Virus record (IMG/VR): IMGVR_UViG_3300031705_000011
Span: 1 to 45,750 of that record
Reading direction: 5' to 3' (one strand)
Length of the DNA stretch: 45,750 bases
DNA from: a virus
Below, one piece after another: positions 8,978-17,826 of the stretch (the stretch's first letter is position 1; the number at the start of each line of letters is the position of its first letter). The position numbers and the translations under genes are program-made. The notes beneath the pieces were generated by a model. It was not told the DNA's origin. It saw only the letters and a program-made list of their open reading frames with translations, and searched no databases.

Positions 8978-9167
8978 CTACCGAAAAATATTACATTCCC
9001 AGATATTTGATTTAATCTATCATGGGAATGGTGGATTTACATTTACAGATGTATATAACCTTCCAATTTGGTCTAGAAAATTCTACATTAGTAAAATTAT
9101 AGAGTTCAAAAACGAAGAGCAGAAGCAACATGATAAGGCTAATAAAAAGGCTAATTCAAAAAGATAG
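8895..9167 (+). CDS. Out-of-frame extension of the gp26-family gene (probable +1 frameshift product)
   Basis: This ORF is in the +1 frame relative to the gp26-family gene and continues about 67 codons past a run of seven T (8957-8963) near that gene's end. The ATG at 8895 lies inside the upstream gene with no ribosome site, so independent initiation is doubtful. The unique part has YRKILHSQIFDLIYHGNGGF, FTDVYNLPIWSRKFYISKI and a charged Lys/Gln-rich tail. It looks like a genuine conserved domain, reminiscent of short ORFs next to gp26 in other T4-type phages. A +1 slip anywhere from the T run to the TAA at 8975 would give a fusion of about 360 aa. The alternative is one extra or missing base from sequencing. 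Confidence 0.6.
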   Translation: MNLHLKKPGKGEICYCPWTWGFFGLSPNYRKILHSQIFDLIYHGNGGFTFTDVYNLPIWSRKFYISKIIEFKNEEQKQHDKANKKANSKR

Positions 9168-9171
9168 CGAG

Positions 9172-9194
9172 ATACCCAACGAAATGTTGGGTAT
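9172..9194 (+). terminator. Terminator-like hairpin after the gp26 region
   Basis: A perfect 9-bp stem ATACCCAAC / GTTGGGTAT encloses loop GAAAT. The T tract after it is weak (TTCCATATTTA), so termination may be partial. Confidence 0.55.
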
Positions 9195-9199
9195 TTCCA

Positions 9200-9207
9200 T
9201 ATTTATA
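9200..9207 (+). promoter_or_regulatory. Putative late promoter motif TATTTATA before the 78-aa gene and tape measure
   Basis: TATTTATA lies just past the hairpin at 9172-9194 and 57 bp before the next start. It may drive the long run from 9265 to 18459, in which no further copy was found in intergenic DNA. Confidence 0.5.
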
Positions 9208-9264
9208 CATATGTAACTTACTAATAGTGTTATTATTAGTAACGCTATCACTAAATGGAATATT

Positions 9265-9501
9265 ATGGCAAAAATTAAACAATCACAACTTAAAGAATTA
9301 TTTACAAAAGTAGGCCTTAGTGAGGGTATTTTTGATTTATTCAATAAAAAGCGTAAGGCTTTGGATAAAAAGGTAACTGATATCAAACAAGATATTGAAG
9401 ATACAATAAAATCAGCCCCGAATGATAAAGAGAAACAACGATTAAGAGATTTACATAATGCTATTCAAAGAGCTAGAAAGCTTGGTGTTAAAATTTACTA
9501 A
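9265..9501 (+). CDS. Small basic helical protein upstream of the tape measure, unknown function
   Basis: The product is 78 aa and Lys/Arg-rich. It begins MAKIKQSQLKELFTKVGLSE with a likely helix-turn segment, then a charged helical stretch (KKRKALDKKVTDIKQDIEDT, KEKQRLRDLHNAIQRARKLG). There is no membrane segment or signal. It lies 10 bp before the tape-measure gene and is probably co-transcribed. Small proteins of this make-up occur next to tail genes in marine T4-type phages, but I cannot assign a function. Small size, basic charge and position would fit a tail assembly factor; that is inference. Confidence 0.7.
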   Translation: MAKIKQSQLKELFTKVGLSEGIFDLFNKKRKALDKKVTDIKQDIEDTIKSAPNDKEKQRLRDLHNAIQRARKLGVKIY

Positions 9502-9511
9502 AGGTTAATTT

Positions 9512-12334
9512 ATGGCTGATGATTTAAAAAACCGAAAAGAGGCACTCCAATCTGAGTATGATATAAGCCAAGAACTCCTAAAGGGGTTAAAAACTTATAA
9601 AATACTAACTAAAGATGCGTTAACTTTAAGAAACAGTCTAACTACATCTCTGATGGAGCAGAAATCTGTATCTGAAAAATTAGAAGATGTTGATACTGCT
9701 ATTGGTACATTACTAATGGAGCAAGTTGTTTCAGGTAAAGAGGTAAATAAGGAATTACTTCTTAAATTAAACCTAACTAAAGGGTATCTCGAACAATCGG
9801 TTGAGTTAGCAAAAGCTGAAGATATTCAACAATCATATTTAGATGAGCGTAATGCGGGATTGAAGAATATACTCGGAATTACCAGTGATATTGAAGATGC
9901 TGTATTAAATGGTACATTCAAAGCATTAGCTATGAATAAGGCATTTGAAAATATCGGTGAAAACGCATCCCGTATGGGAGATAGTATTCAGAGTAGCGTA
10001 AAAGATTTAGGATTATCAGGGTTCGCAGCAATGCAACTTCAAGGTAATATAGAATCCGCTCGATTTAGTATGACTGGGTTACTTTATGGCTCAGAAGCAG
10101 TAGAAGCATCAGGTAAAGCAATCGCTGAGAAGTACGGAAGTGCTTCAATGGCAACTTCTGATTTAATTGAAGGTGTAACTCAACTTTCATCATTAGGCTT
10201 AGATGCAGCGGAAGCAACCGATTTAGCATCGGTATTTAAATCAGCTGGAGTTGAGGCTACTGAAGTCAAAGGTATAATTTCAGATATAGCATCCAAAGAG
10301 GGGATATCAGCCAAAAAGGCTATGGAGGGTATGGATGGCCAGATGAGCCAATTAGTTGGTAAATCGAAGCAACAATTAGAAACCATCATCAAATCCAATG
10401 CACAATTAATTAAACAAGGTACAAATCTAAAGCAGATTGAATCTATATCTAATAATATGTTAGATATCGAAGGTAGTATGAAGGCTCAAGCTAAAGCCAG
10501 AGTGATGCTGGGTAGGGATATGAATGTAAACGCAGTTAGAAGTGCATCACTTGCATTACAGAGTGCACGAACTGATGAAGATAGAGCAGATGCTCGTAAA
10601 AGGATAAGTGCTGAAATCCTCAAGGGTGTTGGTGGTATGGCTGAATACGCTCAAATGACTATGAAGGAAAAGGATGCATCCGCAGCTGCATATGGTATGA
10701 GTACTGATGAGTTAACTACTATGATGGAGAAGAAGAAGATTGCTGATGAAATGACCGCATCATACGGAGAGCAAGCTGGATTTATGACAGCTATGATTGG
10801 GATAGGTAAGCAGGGGTTATCATTAGCAGCCGATACCGCAATTGAGATGGCTAAAATGGCCGCTAAAATGGTAGTAATGAATCTGATGCAAGGTAAAGGT
10901 ACTGGAATCGGTAATTTAAATCCATTTAAGAAGAAATCTGGTGATGGTGGTTCAATTGAAACTGAAGTGCCAGGAGCAGATGAGGTAGGTAGTACCGAAA
11001 GTGGAGGCGGATTAAAGTCTTTAGCAGAAGGATTAAAGGCAATGGGTGATGGTAAGGTATTTGCTGGAATTGGGGCAGTTGCATTAGCAGGACCTGCATT
11101 CATAATAGCATTACCTTCAATACCATTTCTATTATTTATGGGTAAGGTAAAACTAAAAGAAATTCAATCCAACTTTGAAGGATTAGCAGCGGGATTAAAC
11201 TCAATGAGTTCAACATTTATGGGGTCACTCGCAATGGCAGTTGCTGGACCAGCACTCGCAGTTGCTACGTTGGCAATTCCATTCTTACTGTTTATGGGTA
11301 AGGTAAAATTAAAAACATTAGGGTCTAACTTTTTAGAGTTAGGTATCGGACTTCAAATGATGAGTTCAACCTTTGTGGGTTCTCTTGCACTTGCTGCATT
11401 TGGAGTAGCAGCACTAATAGCAATACCATCGTTAATATTCTTAGCTGGGGTTGCTTTATTAGGAGCAGCTGGAGGAGCTGGTCTTTCTGCGTTAGGAGTT
11501 GGATTAGCCGCATTTGGAGCAACAGCACCACTTGCGATAATCGGAATCGGATTAATCGCAGCATTGGGGTTAGCAATGATTCCGTTCGCAGTTGCATTAT
11601 TGATTGTAACACCCGCAATTGAGGCATTTGGAAATATAATCATCGGTGTATTGGGGGCAATTCCACCAATCATCGCAGCAGTAGCTGATGGGTTTGTTAC
11701 AATGTTTTCAGCACTTACACCTGAGGCAATATTAGGTATGTTGGCATTAGGACCGGCATTAATGTTAGCTGGAGTTGGTATGGTGGCATTCGCAGTTGGA
11801 ATGGCAGCTGCATCGGCAATAGGGTTCTTCGGTGGTGGTATTATGGATGATATTGGAGCATTATCATTAATGGCTCCGGGATTATCTATAACTGCACAGG
11901 CGTTAGGTGATATAACAACGAATATGGGTGGATTAGGTTCAGCTCTACAAAATATAGATAGTATGATAGACCCATTACTACGATTATCATCCGTAACTGG
12001 TGATTTGGCAAGTGGGTTATACGCAGTAGCCGGTGGATTAGCAGCGTTCTCATTCGCAGGTCTATTAGCATCACCTGTTATTGCAGGATTAAGTATGTTA
12101 GGGGCAGTTGCTCCGGCATTAGAGAGTTTAGGTGAATTCTTTGGAATGGGTGGTAACTCAGATGAATCGACATCCACAGATAAATCAGCTGGTGGGAGTT
12201 CATCATCAGCATTATTAGAAGAATTAAAAGGATTACGTTCAGATATTCAATCCCAACCGATACTTATTAATGTAGATGGGAAAGTGGTATCTCGTATAAC
12301 GAGAGTACAACGTCAGCAGGCGAGTAGTAAATAA
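9512..12334 (+). CDS. Tail tape-measure protein
   Basis: The product is 940 aa. The N-terminal third is charged and helical (about residues 1-110). The centre (about 180-460) is Ala/Ser-rich helix. Residues about 510-790 hold a series of long hydrophobic segments rich in Gly, Ala, Ile and Leu (for example ALLGAAGGAGLSALGVGLAA and IIIGVLGAIPPIIAAVADGF). The C-terminal 60 residues are Ser-rich and then charged. Long helical ends with hydrophobic membrane-type segments are typical of tape-measure proteins, which set tail length and pass into the host envelope. T4's equivalent, gp29, is 590 aa, so the tail may be longer; sequence similarity to gp29 was not evident. The 274-codon minus-strand ORF inside it (11353-12177) is a composition shadow. 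Confidence 0.8.
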   Translation: MADDLKNRKEALQSEYDISQELLKGLKTYKILTKDALTLRNSLTTSLMEQKSVSEKLEDVDTAIGTLLMEQVVSGKEVNKELLLKLNLTKGYLEQSVELAKAEDIQQSYLDERNAGLKNILGITSDIEDAVLNGTFKALAMNKAFENIGENASRMGDSIQSSVKDLGLSGFAAMQLQGNIESARFSMTGLLYGSEAVEASGKAIAEKYGSASMATSDLIEGVTQLSSLGLDAAEATDLASVFKSAGVEATEVKGIISDIASKEGISAKKAMEGMDGQMSQLVGKSKQQLETIIKSNAQLIKQGTNLKQIESISNNMLDIEGSMKAQAKARVMLGRDMNVNAVRSASLALQSARTDEDRADARKRISAEILKGVGGMAEYAQMTMKEKDASAAAYGMSTDELTTMMEKKKIADEMTASYGEQAGFMTAMIGIGKQGLSLAADTAIEMAKMAAKMVVMNLMQGKGTGIGNLNPFKKKSGDGGSIETEVPGADEVGSTESGGGLKSLAEGLKAMGDGKVFAGIGAVALAGPAFIIALPSIPFLLFMGKVKLKEIQSNFEGLAAGLNSMSSTFMGSLAMAVAGPALAVATLAIPFLLFMGKVKLKTLGSNFLELGIGLQMMSSTFVGSLALAAFGVAALIAIPSLIFLAGVALLGAAGGAGLSALGVGLAAFGATAPLAIIGIGLIAALGLAMIPFAVALLIVTPAIEAFGNIIIGVLGAIPPIIAAVADGFVTMFSALTPEAILGMLALGPALMLAGVGMVAFAVGMAAASAIGFFGGGIMDDIGALSLMAPGLSITAQALGDITTNMGGLGSALQNIDSMIDPLLRLSSVTGDLASGLYAVAGGLAAFSFAGLLASPVIAGLSMLGAVAPALESLGEFFGMGGNSDESTSTDKSAGGSSSSALLEELKGLRSDIQSQPILINVDGKVVSRITRVQRQQASSK

Positions 12335-12369
12335 TAATAGTAAAATAATTAAATTGGGTTAATATAGAG

Positions 12370-15300
12370 ATGGCATTAAAAGACTTAAAATCGATATTAT
12401 CCGACTTTAGGATACCGAAGAAAACACCTTTGGTTGATAAACCTAACGTTGAGGTTAATAAAGGTGGTAATCAACGACCGCTTGGTGGGATGTTAGAATC
12501 TACTCCTAAAGTTGCTATTGCAAAAAACACACCGAATAAATCGGGTGTAGATACTACTCCAATTAAACAAGGTGATAAATTCAAAGGTGAAACTACAGTT
12601 ATACCATTCGTTACAACTGATAAATTTAAAGGTGAAACAACACCAACTAAATCAGATAGCAAATCACAATTCTTAGGTGAAACAACACCAACTCCTATGA
12701 CTAATTTAGAGAAGTTCTTAGGTGAAACTAATCCTACTAAAATGGATACCTCTGAGAAGTTCTTAGGTGAAACGACTCCAACTGAATCTAATAAAGAATC
12801 TAAGTTTTTAGGAGAAACATCTACTAAGCCAATGAGTTTAGAAGAGCGTTACTTAGGTGAAACTAATCCTACTAAATCCGATATTAGTTCAAAGTTTTTA
12901 GGAGAAACAACTCCAATTGAATCTAATAAAGAATCTAAGTTTTTAGGAGAAACATCCACTAAACCAATGGGGTTAGAGGAACGTTACTTAGGGGAAACAA
13001 CTCCAATTGAATCTAACCGAGATTCAAAGTTCTTAGGTGAAACTAATACTAAGCCAATGAACTTAGATGGTCGTTACTTAGGTGAAACGACTCCCAATTC
13101 CAAAAACAATAAATCTAACGGAATCTTAAAAGAAACGTTTTTAGGAGAAACAACTCCAATTGAATCTAATAAAGAATCTAAGTTTTTAGGAGAAACAACT
13201 CCGATTGAATCTAACAGAGAATCTAAATTCTTAGGTGAAACTAATCCAATTGAATCTAATAGAAGCTCAAAGTTCTTAGGTGAAACTAATCCAATTGAAT
13301 CTAATAGAAGCTCAAAGTTCTTAGGTGAAACGACACCAACGGTTGCTGCAATTACATCTAAATTCTTAGGTGAAACAAACACACCATCATTTACATTCAA
13401 TCCCCGTCATACCGATAATGCTAGAACACCATCGGCTGTTAACTTCATTGTAGATAAACATGCGTCTGGGTTCACTCTAAATCAAATACATAAATCACCA
13501 ACTCGCTTTAAGGGTGTAGCTGGTACTAAATTTGATGGTACATCATCACTATATGGTGAATTGGGTAGTACTAACTTCTTTCCCGATACGAACGCTGTTG
13601 GATTTACATATGAGCAGAATAGTAAGGTAACTAATTTATTTCATAGAGCACCATCTAAATTCTTAGGAGTGGATTCTGCAGGAGAAAATTGGGATAGTAC
13701 ATCATCTACATTAAGTAATCATACATTACCAAACAATTCACTATCATTCAGTACTGGGTATAAACAGTTCAAATCCAAAACAAAAAGTGGAGCAGTTCAG
13801 ACATATACACCTGATAGTGTAAATTATGAATCATCATACAATAGTATCGGTAATACGATGCAACAACGACATTCACCATCTTTCTTAGATGAAATGTACG
13901 ATAAGTATAATTTAAGAGAAGATGCACATAACACAGGGTTAACATTATTTAAACACCCATTAATCCTTAGAGGTATTCAGAGAAAGGGTACGAAGGGTAA
14001 CGAACCTCAGAATTGGGGAATCGCTGGTATTAATTTTGATGATGGTCTTATAAGAGGTGGTGTAATAACCTCAACTGTAAGAGCAGCAATTGATGCTGTG
14101 AGAATTGGTAAATGGATGGCATCTATTAATGGTGTATTATTCGGAATTAAACAATTCGGATTACAGCAATCCAATCCAAATGTAGAATCATTAGGTCCTA
14201 TTAGAAAAACAAAGATATGGACTCCTATAAATACATTAGCATCTGTATTAGGTCAACACATAGGGTTTCACCCAAATCGACATGGTATAACCCCGTTTGA
14301 TTTAAACGATGGTTCATATGAATCAGTACAAAAGGCGAAGGCTATATTCCATAAAGGTTCTTTATCGGATACGGCATTAATAAGTCCGGGGACTGGTAAC
14401 CGATTAGTTCAGTTACACAATGAATCATTTGGTGATAATCCTACAAAAAAAGGAATGCCGTTCACAACCTTATTGGGTAAAGGTGGACCAAATTCATTAT
14501 ATGGACTAATACCAAATGGTATGGTGCCGACGCGAGTGGTAACAACATCACCTGATATGACCAATGGGATGGGTGTAGCAACACCAAAAATTGGAACTGA
14601 TTCTAAAAATACATATGGTGATGCTTGGCTTGATTTAACCGATGATGATAAAAAGGAGTTTGGGGTAGCCGAACCACAGCGATTAGTTTCATCGCCAGTA
14701 GGTGGTGCATCCGATTATACTGATGTTCGTGGTAGACATAAGCAAGATGTTATAGGTGATGGTACGATTCCAGCTGCTGAAGTAATTAAAGATTATGAAA
14801 CAATTTCATATGGTGATATTCCAACTCGAATAGCTGGTGATGCTACAATTAACGATTTCAGAGGTAATCTTACCAATGATAATTCACAAGCACTCTTCAA
14901 TTCTGAGAATTATACTGATAAAAATCTAAGGGACCGTGTTAATTTCGGAACTCCGGGTCTTTTAGGTCCATTGGAAAACCGAACTGAGCATTGGAAAACG
15001 CAGGCACATTCCGGTAACTATGGTAGGTTTGATTTAATACAAGCAAAAACGCCCAACTCACAAATAGAAAATGATTTAGTTCATTGTTATTTCAAAACCG
15101 GTGAAGAGATATTACAATTTAGAGGAGCTGTTAATGGTATTACTGATACATTCTCACCTTCTTGGGATTCGTATAAATATAATGGTAGAGCTGATAATGC
15201 ATACGCATATAAATCATTCGAACGTAGTGTATCGTTCAATATACAAGTATATGCTACTTCCCGAATTGAGATGAAACCTATATATACGAAATTAAGTAAG

Positions 15301-15576
15301 TTAGCATCATTAACGATGCCAGTTTATGGTGGAAGTGCTGGGTATAATGGTATGATAACAAAATTCACATTGGGTACTTTATTCAAAGATGAGCTAGTAT
15401 TCATAGAATCGCTATCATACTCAATGTCAGATGAAACTCCTTGGGATATATCCAAACAAGGTGATGCTGAATATATCGGTGAATTACCAATGGGTATTGA
15501 GGTTTCAGTTGGATTAAAGGTGTTAGGTAAAAGTAAGCCGGCATATGGTGGAACTGAAATTTACTCTAACGTATAA
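12370..15576 (+). CDS. Large baseplate/tail-tube-associated structural protein with FLGET repeats
   Basis: The product is 1068 aa in three parts. Residues about 70-345 are eighteen degenerate 15-residue repeats with core (K/R)(F/Y)LGET. Residues about 345-930 are an unassigned region with looser echoes of the repeat (TRFKGVAGTKF, SKFLGVDS). The C-terminus (about 930-1068) has QFRGAVNGITDTFSPSWDSY, FNIQVYATSRIEMKPIYTKL, ASLTMPVYGGSAGYNGMITK and MSDETPWDISKQG. This resembles the tube-like domain of baseplate proteins that nucleate the tail tube (gp48/gp54 type) in marine T4-type phages. It lies between the tape measure and a LysM/gp53-like gene, which supports a baseplate location. The specific T4 equivalent is uncertain. 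Confidence 0.72.
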   Translation: MALKDLKSILSDFRIPKKTPLVDKPNVEVNKGGNQRPLGGMLESTPKVAIAKNTPNKSGVDTTPIKQGDKFKGETTVIPFVTTDKFKGETTPTKSDSKSQFLGETTPTPMTNLEKFLGETNPTKMDTSEKFLGETTPTESNKESKFLGETSTKPMSLEERYLGETNPTKSDISSKFLGETTPIESNKESKFLGETSTKPMGLEERYLGETTPIESNRDSKFLGETNTKPMNLDGRYLGETTPNSKNNKSNGILKETFLGETTPIESNKESKFLGETTPIESNRESKFLGETNPIESNRSSKFLGETNPIESNRSSKFLGETTPTVAAITSKFLGETNTPSFTFNPRHTDNARTPSAVNFIVDKHASGFTLNQIHKSPTRFKGVAGTKFDGTSSLYGELGSTNFFPDTNAVGFTYEQNSKVTNLFHRAPSKFLGVDSAGENWDSTSSTLSNHTLPNNSLSFSTGYKQFKSKTKSGAVQTYTPDSVNYESSYNSIGNTMQQRHSPSFLDEMYDKYNLREDAHNTGLTLFKHPLILRGIQRKGTKGNEPQNWGIAGINFDDGLIRGGVITSTVRAAIDAVRIGKWMASINGVLFGIKQFGLQQSNPNVESLGPIRKTKIWTPINTLASVLGQHIGFHPNRHGITPFDLNDGSYESVQKAKAIFHKGSLSDTALISPGTGNRLVQLHNESFGDNPTKKGMPFTTLLGKGGPNSLYGLIPNGMVPTRVVTTSPDMTNGMGVATPKIGTDSKNTYGDAWLDLTDDDKKEFGVAEPQRLVSSPVGGASDYTDVRGRHKQDVIGDGTIPAAEVIKDYETISYGDIPTRIAGDATINDFRGNLTNDNSQALFNSENYTDKNLRDRVNFGTPGLLGPLENRTEHWKTQAHSGNYGRFDLIQAKTPNSQIENDLVHCYFKTGEEILQFRGAVNGITDTFSPSWDSYKYNGRADNAYAYKSFERSVSFNIQVYATSRIEMKPIYTKLSKLASLTMPVYGGSAGYNGMITKFTLGTLFKDELVFIESLSYSMSDETPWDISKQGDAEYIGELPMGIEVSVGLKVLGKSKPAYGGTEIYSNV
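12577..13404 (+). repeat. Eighteen 45-bp (15-residue) coding repeats, core FLGET
   Basis: Successive units have the form (K/R)(F/Y)(L/K)GET followed by nine variable positions such as TPIESNKES, NPTKSDISS and STKPMSLEE. Only one unit is longer (21 residues, near 13090-13140). Nucleotide identity is high between some neighbours (13234-13278 and 13279-13323 are almost identical) and lower elsewhere. That suggests both old and recent duplications. Confidence 0.9.
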
Positions 15577-15588
15577 TATATACATAAT

Positions 15589-15885
15589 ATGAATAGATAC
15601 GAACACATAGAAATATTAAAGACTGAATCGGGTAGACGTTTTAAAAAAACTACTAAATATCCTAAAATAGATAGACATATTAATGATATCTATATAATAG
15701 GCACACAAGATGACCGATTAGATAATCTTGCGCATAAATATTATAAAGATGCACGATTATGGTGGATTATAGCACGAACTAATAATATCGGTAATGGTCA
15801 TTTAAATGTACCAGTTGGGATGCAGTTACGAATACCAACAGACCACGAAGCAATACTATTTGAATTTCAAACATTAAATAAATAA
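15589..15885 (+). CDS. 53: LysM-domain baseplate wedge protein, gp53-like
   Basis: The product is 98 aa. Residues about 33-85 form a LysM-like module: IYIIGTQDDRLDNLAHKYY, then KDARLWWIIARTNNIGN and VPVGMQLRIPT. LysM modules occur in baseplate wedge protein gp53 of T4-type phages and in tail proteins of contractile machines, where they bridge subunits instead of degrading cell wall. T4 gp53 is about 196 aa, so this is a short version. It lies between two large baseplate proteins, 12 bp after the FLGET-repeat gene and 3 bp before the hub-like gene, in one operon. Confidence 0.7.
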   Translation: MNRYEHIEILKTESGRRFKKTTKYPKIDRHINDIYIIGTQDDRLDNLAHKYYKDARLWWIIARTNNIGNGHLNVPVGMQLRIPTDHEAILFEFQTLNK

Positions 15886-15888
15886 GTT

Positions 15889-17823
15889 ATGGCATTAGAT
15901 TTACAACCAGAAATGCCCGGTGGTGTGGCTACGGAACTAACTACTAGGGCAACCGATACATCAAACCGAGCATTGGATTGGATGTATAAGAAATCAGCAT
16001 ATATCAATATACGAACTACAGGTAAAACGCAAACTGCGATATGTCCAGACAAGTGGTCAATTGGGGATAGTAGCGCCCCCGATGGTGGTCATTTAAGTAT
16101 GTATGGTACTGAAAGTGGAATTAGAAAAATGCTACCAACCATCACATCAGTTAAAATGGTAAATGAAGGTGGGCAGGATTATACAGATTCGTATTTATGG
16201 GAAATTGAATTCTCATTTAAATTATTTTCAATGTCTGACTTAAACTTAGCAGAAGCATCATTCTTTAGAGTAGGTGGTGAAGTTGAATTCGATTTCGGTT
16301 GGCGTAACAACGCTAATGCTGGTATTAATCAAGGAACTATGTTGGCAAATGTTTACAACTTTTCATTTTCTATGGAAAGTGATGGTGGGTTCAACTGTTC
16401 CGTAAAATGTATGTCCCCAAATGGGTTATGGAAAAAGCCTAAAATGGGGGGTGTTTCAAACGCCGATGAAAATGCCGCACCTGAATCGGCAAAGTCTGCG
16501 CCATCGGCGTGGTTAGGTCATTTATTACAAGGAAGAAACACAGCATTTGGATTAAGTGGTAATCAAGAAGCAATTGATGCGGGTATTAATGATGCTAGTG
16601 ATAATAATACATTAGTTTCTAAGGCTGGAACTATAACAACATCAGGTGTTATATTAGCCAATAGGCCATTTTGGGTAGCAGAGTTATTATCAGCACAGGG
16701 ATTTTGGAATGATACTGAAGTATTTTGTTCATATACCAACTTAGAAACTCTTATACAATACACTAATGCTAAATTAAAAGGTAATAGTATAGTTACATAT
16801 GAATTTGGAGAGGGTGGTGATTCATCTATACATTCACTTTACACAGTAGGCTCAGCTGACCCATCACAGATAGTAATACCAGGCTCACATGCTAAGTATC
16901 AAGAAAGTGGTAACTTCGATTGGTCGCAAGCTTCATTAGAAAACAATAACCCACCAAATAGTATCAAAGGGATTATGCTGGAGATTGGTTATTTGAATAG
17001 GTTATATATGGAATTGGCTAAAGATGCTGGTAGGGAAGTTACGGATGGTTCAGAGCCGAATGTATCTATTCAAACATTCTTAAAAACCATATTTAATGAT
17101 ATAGAGAGATTAACGGGGGGGTTGGTTAAAATCCAATTGATACCTGAAACAAAAAAGCAAGGTGATGCATCTGCTAGTAATACTAAAGATTCACCATCTA
17201 CTATACTTATAGTTAATAGGCGTAAGGTAGAAAGTCCACAGAAAGTTTCTCCATACGAATTTAAGTTAATGTCGGAAAATAGTATTGTTCGAAGTGTTAC
17301 CTTAGATACTGACTTTGATGCTGATACTATAATGATGGCATCATACGAATCCATTTCCGGTGGTAAAACCGCAAGTGGGAAAGCACTAGCGGCTCAATAC
17401 CCAGAATGTTCTGAATTAAGTTCAGCAGTCGCAGATTCAACCACATCAGCAGATGGTGATAGTATCACCGATACTGAGGCGAAGCTTAAAAAACGAAAAT
17501 ACGGAATAGGTGATGATGGTTATACTGATTCCACAATCAATACATTATCAGATGCAAATAAATCATACCTAATGCAGTTGGCTGCGACTGGTCATTCACA
17601 GATGACATCTTTTAGAGAATCATTATGGATGTTGAAGTTATCAGTTGTAATTGATGGTATTCATGGTATTCCATTTATGGCGCCAATTACCGTTGATAGA
17701 TTACCATCTAAGTATAGAAACAAAAACGCAGGATATTTTTCGATTACATCAATCGAACATTCATTCGATGGTCAAGGTGGCTGGGAAACTTCATTAGATA
17801 CTATAATGAGAATTCAAGGATAA
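15889..17823 (+). CDS. Baseplate hub-like structural protein
   Basis: The product is 644 aa. The N-terminal half (about 100-190) has strand-rich EIEFSFKLFSMSDLNLAEAS, VGGEVEFDFGWR and NVYNFSFSMESDGGFNCSVK, recalling hub proteins that form a symmetry adaptor between tube and spike. The C-terminus (about 570-644) has LSVVIDGIHGIPFMAPITVD, LPSKYRNKNAGYFSITSIEH and DGQGGWETSLDTIMRI. That pattern (small-loop barrel, then a 'conversion' strand pair) is typical of gp27/late-control-D-type hubs. T4 gp27 is 391 aa, so this is expanded. It is co-transcribed with the LysM gene 3 bp upstream and the next gene 3 bp downstream. No lysozyme domain is present. Confidence 0.65.
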   Translation: MALDLQPEMPGGVATELTTRATDTSNRALDWMYKKSAYINIRTTGKTQTAICPDKWSIGDSSAPDGGHLSMYGTESGIRKMLPTITSVKMVNEGGQDYTDSYLWEIEFSFKLFSMSDLNLAEASFFRVGGEVEFDFGWRNNANAGINQGTMLANVYNFSFSMESDGGFNCSVKCMSPNGLWKKPKMGGVSNADENAAPESAKSAPSAWLGHLLQGRNTAFGLSGNQEAIDAGINDASDNNTLVSKAGTITTSGVILANRPFWVAELLSAQGFWNDTEVFCSYTNLETLIQYTNAKLKGNSIVTYEFGEGGDSSIHSLYTVGSADPSQIVIPGSHAKYQESGNFDWSQASLENNNPPNSIKGIMLEIGYLNRLYMELAKDAGREVTDGSEPNVSIQTFLKTIFNDIERLTGGLVKIQLIPETKKQGDASASNTKDSPSTILIVNRRKVESPQKVSPYEFKLMSENSIVRSVTLDTDFDADTIMMASYESISGGKTASGKALAAQYPECSELSSAVADSTTSADGDSITDTEAKLKKRKYGIGDDGYTDSTINTLSDANKSYLMQLAATGHSQMTSFRESLWMLKLSVVIDGIHGIPFMAPITVDRLPSKYRNKNAGYFSITSIEHSFDGQGGWETSLDTIMRIQG

Positions 17824-17826
17824 GTT

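Noticed and set aside
11353-12177. 274-codon ORF on the minus strand inside the tape-measure gene
   Set aside because: Its composition (Pro, Asn, Ala-rich) mirrors the Gly/Ala/Ile-rich plus-strand gene. It has no promoter or ribosome site and all neighbours run on the plus strand; it is a codon-bias shadow.
12577-13404. Regular repeats considered as a CRISPR array
   Set aside because: Period is 45 bp with in-frame coding conservation and no spacer-repeat structure; it is a protein repeat. The same holds for the 111-bp units at 1252-1695.
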